DNA of 64,000 bases. Origin: Drosophila persimilis. Taxonomy: Eukaryota > Arthropoda > Insecta > Diptera > Drosophilidae. The DNA lies in NCBI RefSeq assembly GCF_003286085.1, contig NW_020825289.1, positions 20,796,001 through 20,860,000 of the forward strand, in the 5' to 3' direction. Of this stretch, positions 9,923-19,800 are shown piece by piece; positions within the stretch are counted from its first letter, which is position 1; each line of letters opens with the position of its first letter. The position numbers and the translations under genes were made by a program. The notes below the pieces were generated by a model. That model had not been told where the DNA came from and searched no databases. It was given only the letters and a program-made list of their open reading frames with translations.

Positions 9923-10095
9923 TTTATTTGTTTTATATCGTGTTTTGTTTAAATTTTAGCAGCAAATTTTTCTCGCAAGATGATAGTGTGACCGGATTGA
10001 TTTATCCATAACATATACGGTCTTACCCTCAGAAATATACTGAAATATACCGCACAATTTTCAAAATTATAGTATCTAATTTAATCAGCAAAATT
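9923..10095 (-). promoter_or_regulatory. Mlf: Mlf promoter: Ohler motif 1 plus motif 6
   Basis: Minus-strand CGGTCACACTA at 9984-9994 is an exact motif 1. TTCAGTATATTT and a second GTATATTT lie upstream on the same strand at about 10034-10053, matching motif 6. The ATG is 62 bp beyond motif 1, so the start site should be close to 9985 with a short 5' UTR. A block of about 40 bp containing the word TACCCTCAGAAATATAC is shared with the promoter at 245-285. Confidence 0.75.
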
Positions 10096-10545
10096 TTTCA
10101 TCGATTGAAATTGTCGTATATTTTGCTAGATGATCAGAATATACTGTCTTTGCTTTTTCAGTATGTTTCGGTGCCCATAATCAGCTATTTATTTTGATGA
10201 TCTGGTTGCTAAATTTTGCGTCGATTGAAATACATTCTTATCGTTTCCGTACAAATATCATCCCTGATTCGATCGATGGAAAATTTGCTGATTTGTGCCT
10301 AAAAAATACCCCGTTTTTGGTATATTTTTTTTTGTCGTCTAAAATTTATAAACAACAGATGGCGCTAAAGGTACTGCTGTTCAAACGCATCTTCGCGCTG
10401 AAAGCGGTTTCGAGAATATTCTAGAATGCACAGGGCCATGAAATTAAGCAGAGTTTCAGCTTAGTCGAGTCAAGTCTATACTGAACTCCAGCTCAAAGCA
10501 AAAAAATAGAAATGCGTGCATCTGATAAACTCATTTTAAATATAT
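10096..10545. other. Mlf-EcR intergenic gap with heat-shock element
   Basis: No coding gene is seen. The gap separates the Mlf promoter from the most distal plausible EcR polyadenylation signals and contains a perfect four-unit heat-shock element at 10409-10426. A TATAAAT word at about 10343-10349 lies about 60 bp away in the leftward direction. Confidence 0.5.
10409..10426. promoter_or_regulatory. Perfect four-unit heat-shock element
   Basis: The sequence TTCGAGAATATTCTAGAA consists of four alternating 5-bp units, nTTCn/nGAAn, with no mismatch, which is the canonical HSF trimer-plus site. No heat-shock gene is recognised beside it. Confidence 0.7.
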
Positions 10546-13500
10546 AATTTTTATTTTATTACACGTTTCATATATCGTATATATATAGACTTTCTGTTGG
10601 ATTTATATGTATGTATATATTTACAACTTAGTTTTAGAACTATGCAAAGTGTTCGGTGTAGTCTAGACCTAAATAAATCTGTTATTTATGAAATTAATTA
10701 ATCAAAAAATGTAATTATACATACATTATACGCATTAACCTTGATTGCGCTCCGCCCCTGGCTATAAGACAGCCGTGCCGATGCGCCAGAACCCACCTCC
10801 ACTCGAGCCATTAACTATTTCATATAAACATTTCAATCCGTTTCTTCCCCAACCCAACTTAACTTAGTATCTTCCGACTTTGAAGTATAAAAGTTTTGTT
10901 TTTTTTTTCTGGTTGTATTGTAAGTTATTAGCAATAATATTAACTGTAAGTGAACAGATTTCCAAATAAGATGTCAGTTTCGTAGACATGAGTAAGTAGA
11001 CTCGTAAGTATATCTAGATATATATCCGTAAGAATAATATATTTATGCACCGCATGTTCTGAGAACAACAAGCAAACATCTCACGTTAGAGTACGTACCG
11101 AATATTACGCCAAATAATGAAATGTGCGTGTACTCTTATAATCGTTTAATCGGTTTAAATGCTAACAATCTCTACATCTCTCTCATTATCATAATTGTTA
11201 AACGGCAACTCAAACAATGCGCAGGTTCTGGGGTTCTTGAGTGAATATCGTCGAACTGAAAGGACCAGCCTCTTCTCCTCCATCGGGAGGAGGGCAGCGG
11301 TCCTGAGAGGGGAGTCGAATGTTTGCTGGCAGTGTAGCATGGAAATCATAATGCAAGTGGAGATAAAATATGTATACAATACCTAAGGGTATCGCCCACA
11401 GCTTTGAAGAATTAAAATCGGTTGCTCTTCGAATTGTCCTACGTATTTTGTGAGTGTGTTTCATTTAGAATATGTTTAATATTGTATGTTAATTAGATTA
11501 TCGACTTTGCTCGGTTTGTATTTCGCGTTACACTAAAATGCCATCAAATCAGTTTTCAGTTTGTATTTTGTATTCTCTAATTGTATTTTCGTTTTTTTTT
11601 TTCCCGGAAAAATCATTTACTTTACTCCTTCGAATCGTGTGCGTTGTCAATCCATTTATACGTATGGGTTCGTTCTGACTTAAGATACGTATGCTCGAAA
11701 TCGTATCCTGAACTGCATTAATAACTGTATATAACTGTATATTGTAGATATTAATATTACCGTTTAGTTTTAGATTACTGATTGCTACACATTGCAAATG
11801 AAATTTGACTTATGGCGTTCATCGTCGTCGCCGTCTCTAAACTCTAAGTTTCAAAAATGGCTGCGGTATCGTAACTAAGGGTTCTGTTCTGTTCTGCATG
11901 CTTATAAGATTTCAATTTCGATTTGGCAGTGAGAAAAACTCAACTCAAGAAGCGTTCGAATGAGTTTCGTTTGTGCTATCGCTATACTAATGCAAATATA
12001 CCCCATATCCAATGCCCACCAACGAGCATCGTATGTGGGTGTATCCGAGGATGGGTCTGTCTCTATGCTATGCTTCGGATTGCTATTGCTGCAAACCAGG
12101 TACCTCTAAGAAGGCTTCGAAATAAGGAGTGACAGTGCTTTGGAAAAGAATTTCGCGAAGGGAAACTATATCATCATCCTATATACATTTTGTGTATGTA
12201 TAATTTTTATCTCTGCTGCTAAGGTCTCGCTTGTAGTTACATTTATTATTATAATGCTCAAAACCTTTCGATCATGTTCCGTCAAATATTCCATTCTTCA
12301 TCGTCACTTCTTCGCCTTCGTCCACTTCTGCTTTTGTTTCGTTTGAGGTAGTTTTTCAATTCAGGATCAATATCTACAAGTCGAACACAAAAATGCTTGT
12401 GAGTGTGATTCAATTTAGCTTAGGGTTAGCTGTGTACATGGTGTCATGGTCATGGGCTCTACATAGTTGGGGCTAGTTGTTATTGGGGGCAAAAAAAGTA
12501 AGTTACAGTTTACACATAACAGAAAACAGTGCATAAAAATCAAACAAAGTCTAGTTGCTTTTCCGCTTTCCGGTTCCTCTCGAAATTTCAAGAATCTACA
12601 TAACGATTTTGTTTTTGTTTCAGTTTCTTTTTCTTTGTCCTTTATCCACCCGGTTGTGGTACTTTGATCATTATCATTATTTTTACGTTATCTTTGAATG
12701 GATTTCTCAACAAATTGTTACTTTATACCATACATTCTCGTATTTTCGTAATTCATCAGGTTGCAGTTTTTGTATTTTTGTTAGTAGCATTCTTTGTTTT
12801 CGTACTCATACAGCGATATAGCGATAGCTATATATCGTATATCATATCATATTCGTGTATGTACAGATCTTAGGCTTAGGGATAATATTGTAATATTTCA
12901 AAGGTTTAGCGTTAGCGAGGATCTCCTGTGGGTATTTATTATGCTTGTACTTATCCTATATTCAACGTATTTTAGGGAGAAGTCGTCATCGTCGGGGGCT
13001 CTGCCTCTGCCTGAGCCGCTGCCACTGCCATATCTATTGCAGCAAAATTTTATTCGATTTTTTACAATTTAAAGCTATTTAATAGCGCATCGTGTCTTGT
13101 GTTTCTTGGTTTTTTCTTTTTTTTAGCTCCTTGTCAATTATGATAAATTAATACAAAATGTTCCTTCCTTTTTCTCCTTCTCCTTCCACCAATGTCCTTC
13201 CTCACTTCACACTCTTTGCCTGTCGTTCTTAGCCAATTTTCACAGCCATTTGCTTCGCTTGCAAATCTTGTTCAAATTCTGAATTTCCCAGCTTTTCTTA
13301 AGTCTTTGCTCACATCCACATTACCTTTTCCCAATCAGGATAATACAGAAAATAAAAATGAAATGTTTTCCGGAAACACTTTTTGGGAAAATGAAAACAC
13401 ACGGATTTTGGTTTATGTTTTTTTTTGGAGATTTTCTTGTTGGTTTTCTTTTTCTCTTTTTCAACACATCTTCTTCTATATATATATTGTATATATTCTG

Positions 13501-15475
13501 CTTGGTTTCGTATCGTAAAAAGGTAAAAACTATTCCGCATTACGATAGGGTTTGCTCTTTACAGTATTCTTGTAAAACTACAAAACAAGGTATGCATATA
13601 TGTATGTATGTATATAATGTATCTGTATCGGTATCTGTATCGGTATCGGTATCTGTATATGTAGTGGTATTATGCGTCGTAATAATAGCAATAATAATAG
13701 TAATAATAATAATTGGGCGTGCGCGAGTGCAGGCTACAAAGAATTGAACTTAAACCAAAAACTTAAGAGCAAGCCTGATCGGGGATCCTACGAGTAGTAC
13801 GATTAATGTATTCACTGATTTATGTTTTGTAATTAGAATTTCCTCCTGTAAAGCAGTGTGCTCCTTTATTTTATATCATATCGCGTATACTATATCGTTT
13901 TCGTGTGCTCCCTTCTTCAGATCTCTTCATAAATTAAATTTACTTAAGTTTTTACATGTATTCGTGTGTGTGTGTGGGTGTTTGTGATTGTTTATGGGTG
14001 AATTCGGGGCGTGTGTGTGTGTAAAATATAAAATTAAATTAATATTAGTAGTAAAAATAAAAAATTGCACAATTCAAGTTGAAAGCTACGTAAAATTCCA
14101 CTTAAAAACTTTACATTATTTTATTTTAATATTTTACAATCGCTTTTCCATTGGTTTTTTATGTTTTGTAGCTACTAAAATTAGAATAAATTTGATTTAA
14201 GTTTAAATAAGGCCAACAATTTGTGTTTAAATTTTGTAAATATTTTTTAAAAGTATATATTAAAATGTTTGGAAATAAATTGCATTCAAATTTTGTTTAA
14301 CATAATAGATTGCCAAATGAAAACTTTGCACATTTTTTGTTTTGTTTTGTCTAAATAAATTTTGATTACATTTTGTTGCTCACACAAGTTTAAAAAATTT
14401 TAAAAATGTTTAATGTAAATTTTAAAAATAAATATTGAAGTCTTTTGGTGTGTGTTTCTATGTGTGTGTGTTTGTATGTGTGTGTCCGAATGATTGAATA
14501 TTATTTGCCAGCAAAAAAAGATGTGAATTGTAGGATCTAAAACCTTCCGATGCGATGGTTGTTTTTTATGATTTTAATGTTTGAGTAAAACTCCAATCAC
14601 TTGAATTTCCTTTCTAAAGTTCTCGTTATCAAAAGTGTTGTTCTTCAAAAAAATGCCTAGAAAACGACGCCAATTTAAAAAGAGTTTTGTTGTTTTCGGG
14701 CTTGAAAATTATCAGAATCTTTGAGACGAAGTTCTCATCGTTAAAAAAATATAGATATAAGGAGGGTATGACGAAAATTGTTTTACGTTCTGTTCTTACG
14801 TTTGTGGTGATATTTTGTTTACAGAGTTTCCCTTTCGTTATGATTAAAAAATATTTATAAAATCAGTCCAAGTTTTGCGTGTTTTTTTTTTGTTAGTTTT
14901 GTTTTTAGAGTTTTTTCTTTTTATCTGAATTAACTTAGGTTTTCATTCTTTTAGTTTTTATAAGTGTTATTCTGAATATAAGAAGGTATATATTTGTTAC
15001 ACCTTTTTTCACTAAACAGATCCACGCGCTCCAGATGATGTTAGCTTTACAGTTAGGGTTAGGTATTATACAGTTGCGTTTTATTAAGTGTACAGTTATC
15101 GTTATTTGTAATAGGTATTATTTTATATATTTTTTAAATATAAACAATCTTTACTCTCTTCTCTCTGCCACATTCCCACACAACCCTACTCGTCTCAGCT
15201 ACATGCTACATTCTACACTCTCTCTAGCTCTCTAGCTCTCGTTCTCATTTCTGTTCGAATTGGAGGACGAAAAAACAAAATTCGAGAATTGACTGTGAGG
15301 CGGAAACAATCTGCCACACCATTCACATAACTACTTGATGATTTTGCAATTGTTTTTCCATTCAGTGTGTCTCTTCCTCTCTCTCTCTCGCTGTCGCTGA
15401 CGCTTTTCCATTCATTTCTCTTCATTTTTTTCGTATGTGTTTTTTTTAGCATTTGTGTAATTGTTAATAATTTGT
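10546..15475 (-). other. EcR: EcR 3' UTR (extent inferred)
   Basis: AT-rich non-coding DNA follows the EcR reading frame on the minus strand. Candidate AATAAA signals lie at 13865-13870, about 1.9 kb past the stop and in keeping with known EcR mRNA sizes, and twice at 10550-10560, which would give a 5-kb 3' UTR. Contents include hexamer repeats of the GTATCG/GTATCT type at about 13620-13655, TG-rich tracts at 13964-14020 and 14445-14485, a let-7 seed match at 12344-12351 and two miR-34 seed matches at 11327-11334 and 11924-11931. No other gene is supported, apart from a weak 74-codon open frame at 11155-11379. Confidence 0.55.
11155..11379 (-). other. Open frame in the EcR 3' region, coding status uncertain
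   Basis: A 74-codon frame whose last 55 residues look protein-like (FDSPLRTAALLPMEEKRLVL, then SVRRYSLKNPRTCALFELPF) sits in a GC-richer island within AT-rich DNA. An acceptor-like CTGCCAG precedes that part at about 11330. No family is recognised. Confidence 0.2.
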
Positions 15476-15739
15476 TTATCGGTTATATCGTACGGATAAT
15501 GCCTTATCTCTAGTATTTGCAGACTTAAGACTAAATAACTGCATTTTACGCTTGTCCTTCAGTGATCCCTCCATCAGGCGTCTGGCATCAGGATCGGGCA
15601 TCTCCCTGATCATCGGGATGTCTGTGAGGGTGTGGTTCAGCTGCCTTTCCTTCTCCTGGCCCTAGTCGAGCAGGACCCCGCCCACCACCTCGTGCAGGAT
15701 GGTGTGGTGGTGCTGCTGCTGCTGATGGTGGGGCAGGGG
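15476..15739 (-). CDS. EcR: Candidate stop-codon readthrough extension of EcR
   Basis: In the EcR frame, the TAG at 15742-15740 is followed by 25 sense codons (PLPHHQQQQHHHTILHEVVG and on), a second TAG at 15664-15662, then 61 sense codons ending at TAA 15478-15476. The 61-residue part reads QEKERQLNHTLTDIPMIREM, PDPDARRLMEGSLKDKRKMQ and so on. It is charged, varied, not repeat-derived, and in sharp contrast to the AT-rich UTR that follows. This suggests translation past one or both stops, or a downstream ORF from the internal ATG (MIREMPDPDA). It is inferred from composition only; conservation was not tested. Confidence 0.35.
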
Positions 15740-16837
15740 CTATGCCGTCGTCGAGTGCTCTGACTTGACCGCCACGCCGGCGATCAGCTGCTCCTGATGC
15801 GGATGCAGCGGCACGCCCATCAGTGCCATGGCCGTCTGGGCGTTCGCGTACATGCTGACGGGCGCAGCGCCGTTGCCCACCGCCGCTGTAGTCGAGCTGG
15901 CGGGCACCGCCGCCGTGATGCTGGTGGAGGAGGTGGCTGCCGCAGTGGTGGGGCCCATGGCTCCGCCACCGCCGCCGATGTAATCGCTGCTGGTGCTCAC
16001 GGCCGACACGGATCCGGAGCTGGTTGCAGAGCCGGTCCCAGAGACGGAAACAGACGCAGTGGCGGGAACAGAGATGGAGACTGGGGCGGAGGGAACTGGC
16101 AGAGGCAGAGGCAGAGACAGAGGCTGCGGCTGCGGCTGGGGCAGTGGCTGCGGTTGCGGCTGCGGCAGCGTGTGATTGGGCAGCGGAAGGTGCTGATGCT
16201 GGTGGTGGGCGGCCGCCGCAGCCGCCGCCTGTGAGGTGGAAGCGGAGTCGGCATCCAGACCGGCGGTAATCGCCCCGCCAACGGCACCGCGCATTCGTTC
16301 CGCCCGCACCATGCGCTCGTTCTCCTCCTGCTGGGCCTGCAGATGCGACTGCACCGAGGGCGGGATGGCGTGGACGTCCCAGATCTCCTCGAGGAACTTG
16401 GGCAGCTTGCGGTTCTTGAGCTTCAGCGAGAAGCACATCTCGGCGTTCTGGTTGCCCAGGGTGCGCAGCTCGGTGAGGATGGAGAGGAGCTTGGCGTAGA
16501 AGACGAGGCTCATGGTGTCGCCGCAGTGGCGGTTGAGTATATAAATGCGTAGCGTGTCGATGTAGTAGCTCTGTATCGCCTCCACCAGCTGGGCCTTCTC
16601 CAGGCCCGGCCGGTCCGAGAAGATCACAATGGCAGTGAGTAGCGCGTATTCGACATTGTCCACCTTCATCGAGAACATCTGGCGGCAGAAGTGCAGTAGG
16701 TCCTCGATGTTGTCCGCCATTCCGGCCATTTTGTACGAGTCCCGCGTGTAGGATCGGTTATTCGCAAAGAATATCGAGTCCGAATTGTGATCGTAGCGCC
16801 GCGCCATGCGCAACATCATGACCTCCGATGAGCAGGC
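15740..16837 (-). CDS. EcR: EcR common exon: rest of ligand-binding domain and F domain
   Basis: Acceptor CTTAAAG|GCC opens the exon at 16837 after ITLLK of the previous exon, and the frame begins [20 protein letters not shown]. It holds most of the ligand pocket and dimer helices, the AF-2 helix in LEEIWDV, and a 200-residue low-complexity tail. The tail includes alternating PQPQ, PLPLP and Ser/Ala/Thr/Gly runs. The C-terminal VKSE fits a sumoylation consensus. The stop is TAG at 15742-15740. Confidence 0.96.
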   Translation of the reverse strand, partial: ACSSEVMMLRMARRYDHNSDSIFFANNRSYTRDSYKMAGMADNIEDLLHFCRQMFSMKVDNVEYALLTAIVIFSDRPGLEKAQLVEAIQSYYIDTLRIYILNRHCGDTMSLVFYAKLLSILTELRTLGNQNAEMCFSLKLKNRKLPKFLEEIWDVHAIPPSVQSHLQAQQEENERMVRAERMRGAVGGAITAGLDADSASTSQAAAAAAAHHQHQHLPLPNHTLPQPQPQPLPQPQPQPLSLPLPLPVPSAPVSISVPATASVSVSGTGSATSSGSVSAVSTSSDYIGGGGGAMGPTTAAATSSTSITAAVPASSTTAAVGNGAAPVSMYANAQTAMALMGVPLHPHQEQLIAGVAVKSEHSTTA

Positions 16838-19800
16838 CTTTAAGCAGAGATTATCACAGATGTATCTTCAATCGGGAATCAATGCGGAGGGGGTGGGGGG
16901 GGGTACACTCACCTTCAGTAACGTGATCTGATCCTCCTGGGGTATCTTTGTAAACGCTGGTAGACCTTTAGCAAACTCAACGATCAACTGGACCGTGAGT
17001 ATGGTTATCTCGGTGATGTGTCGAAAGCTGACATCCGTCTGGCTCTCGTTCTCATCCGGGGTACTCTGAAAGCCAAATACGAGGAGTCCATTAGAGCCCC
17101 CTTCTTACGGAGAGGTTTGTAGAGGCTATACCCACCATTATACGCCTGAGATCCTCTTCGGAGGGCTGCTCGTAGCCATCCTGATACCAAATTAGCTTAT
17201 ATATAACGGCCAACTGATTGTACGTTAGTGGAGGTATATTGCGCGCTTGACACTTGGCCAAAATATCATCAGGTAGTAGCTGCCAGAAGAGAGAGAGAGA
17301 GAGAGAGAGTGAGATCAGTCAGGGAATCTGGTGCGATCCGCTTGCTGCAACTTACCGGAATTGTGGCATGCTGCGGCGCCTCGCATGTCATCAGATCGAG
17401 AATCTCCTTCTTCACGTAGTCGTGGGTACCACCGACGCTGCCGCCGCCAAGGCTGGAGCCGCCGCCCACACTATTACCACCCCCGGCGCCATTGCCGCCG
17501 TGCTGGGAGCTGGGCGAGGTGGTCATCTTGTCCTTCTCCTTCTGGGCCTTCTTCTCGCGCCGCTTCATCGCGCACTGGTTCTCCGGGACGACGCACTCCG
17601 GCCGCATGCCCACCGCCAGGCACTTCTTCAGGCGGCACTCCTGGCACTTCCTCCGCATGTACATGTCCATCTCGCACGCCCGCCCGAACTTGCAGCAGTA
17701 GACGGCGCTCTTGGTGACGCTGCGCCGGAAGAAGCCCTTGCAGCCCTCGCAGGTGAGGGCATTGTAGTGGTAGCCGGAGGCCCTGTCCCCGCACACGAGG
17801 CACAGCTCCTCCTGCACCCGCGGCGCCGGGCCCTTCTTGCTCTTCTTCGCATCGCAGCCCTCGTTCGCCGAATATCCGTTCAGGCTGCTCGAGGGCGAGA
17901 GATCATCGCGACCTGTCCGGGGGAGGGGCGAAAGAGAAAAAGAAAAGATCGGGGCATTAGATATCTCTCTGTCTCACTCTCTCTCTCTCTCTTTCTCCTT
18001 CTCTGGGTGTGAAGCCCCTCCATAAAACATTAGAAACCCAAATAAATAAATTTTCCATTTCATGTTGTTTCTTGTTATTTTCGAGTTCTACTCGTTCTCT
18101 GTTCTCCGAACATTTGCATTTTTTGCAAAACTCCAGTTCCGATAATCTGTGTGTGTACGATAACTGTCGAAATGGGGCTCTGTCCACCATCCCCAGCGTC
18201 AGCCCCAGCCCCAGCCCCAGTTCTGACAGAACGTAAAATTTAAAATTCAATTAACGTCGTCGCTCAAAGTCACCATCGAAACGAAGCTGAAACAAGTCTT
18301 AAGTCAACAGAAATCAACGATGGAATGGAGTGGAAGAACTGTTAGGGATGGGGATGGGGATGCGAGACCCATAGATAGAGCCATCAGCAGCGGCTGCACG
18401 ACACCATGATCCAGTTCTGGGAGATTGTTCAGAGGACAATTTTTACTGCAAATCAAGAGATACATATCTATCGGATAGACGTCAATAATTGTGGCTTCCA
18501 TGTGGGACTTTTGTAATATTCTCTGTTTTTTCCATTGGGATAGATAGAGTAGAGATAGATGAGGCCTTATTATTGTTTCTTATTCCGAAAAGATTGTTAG
18601 TTCCTTGAATCCCCAGAAATATTTCTATGGTGTATCCCATGTGGATTCTATTGAATTATGTAATATTTTGCCATGTCAAAACACCAACCAATCGACTCCC
18701 ATTATCGATTATGTTTTGAACAGAGTGCTGCTCCTCAACTCCGGGGTGGCGGAGGGCGGCAGTGGCTAGAGGCTATGAATGGCGTTTCGGAGATACATTA
18801 TACAAATAGTCACGTTCCACACAAAAGGGAGAGAGATAAAAAGAATATCAAGTGCAAGTTTCCCCCACAAAGACACTAACGACAGCAGAGCGGGGGGTGT
18901 GGGATGATGTGGTAGGGTATGGTGTGTGGTGTGTGGTGCATGGTGCATGGTGCATGGTGCATGGTGGCGTGGTAAATGGGTGTCCGTGGCACATAAGTGG
19001 ATAAAAAGATACGACAAAGAGGCGTGTTGTTGCAACTGCAATGACAATGACGATAGAAAGAGGGGGCTCGGCAGAGGCAGTGGCAGATGGCAGACAAGAC
19101 GCAGCGAGGCTTAGACACTTGTCTGAGAAGGAGGAAGAAGTAGCAGGAGGACAAGGAGAAGGACAAGCACAAGCAGAAGAAAGCAAAGCGGCAAAGACGC
19201 CACTTGGCCAGAAGTGCGCCGCAGCTTTTACCCCCCTCCCTTTTCCAACTCTCCTTGTTCTGCCTGTGGCCTGGCTCTTCTTTTCCTTGTGTCTCCGCCG
19301 CCTCCTCGCTCCTCTTTCCAGCTGCCACACTGCATCCGAGTGCAACGCAGTGCATTGTCGGCCTAACACACTTTTCCGCTGTCCAGCCATCCAGCCATCC
19401 ACCCATCCCCCGTCCCTGCAGCCACTCTCTGGCACTGCATCCCCCATTCCACTCCACTCCACTCCAATCTCTTTCATTCCCACAAACATAGGCCTTAAAT
19501 CATTGCTCATACGCCCCGCTGTCTTGTGCTTCGAGTCGACTCTGGACTGCAGCCGCCTGCAGCTACTTTCCCTCCAACCAAACCACGTCGCTGCGTCGCT
19601 GAGTCGCTGGCGTTTCAATTTCACTGCCACAGCTAGGAAAAGCTACCAGTGGCGGGGGCGGGGGAGCAAAGAAAAGAAAATGAAATAAGCGACGGCGTCA
19701 GGCAAACTTTGTCTGCTCCAGCGGCTCGTGGAAATGTGCAGGAGACGCCACCATGACTGCATTTTCGCTGCACTACAGCTCTGTGTGTGTCTCTGTGTGT

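Noticed and set aside
11301..11308. Possible miR-125 site
   Set aside because: The match covers miRNA positions 3-9, not 2-8, so it is not a canonical seed site.
15588..16436. 282-codon minus-strand frame overlapping the last EcR exon
   Set aside because: It is a shifted-frame shadow of the repetitive EcR F domain; the EcR frame has the recognisable ligand-binding domain.
17254..18012. 252-codon plus-strand frame opposite the DNA-binding exon
   Set aside because: Antisense shadow of a GC-rich coding exon, starting in a GA microsatellite; Leu/Ala/Arg-rich with no domain.
18848..19688. Long overlapping frames on both strands (260, 215 and 193 codons)
   Set aside because: Low-complexity, TGGTGCA and C/T-rich DNA; no recognisable protein, no splice logic, mutually overlapping frames.
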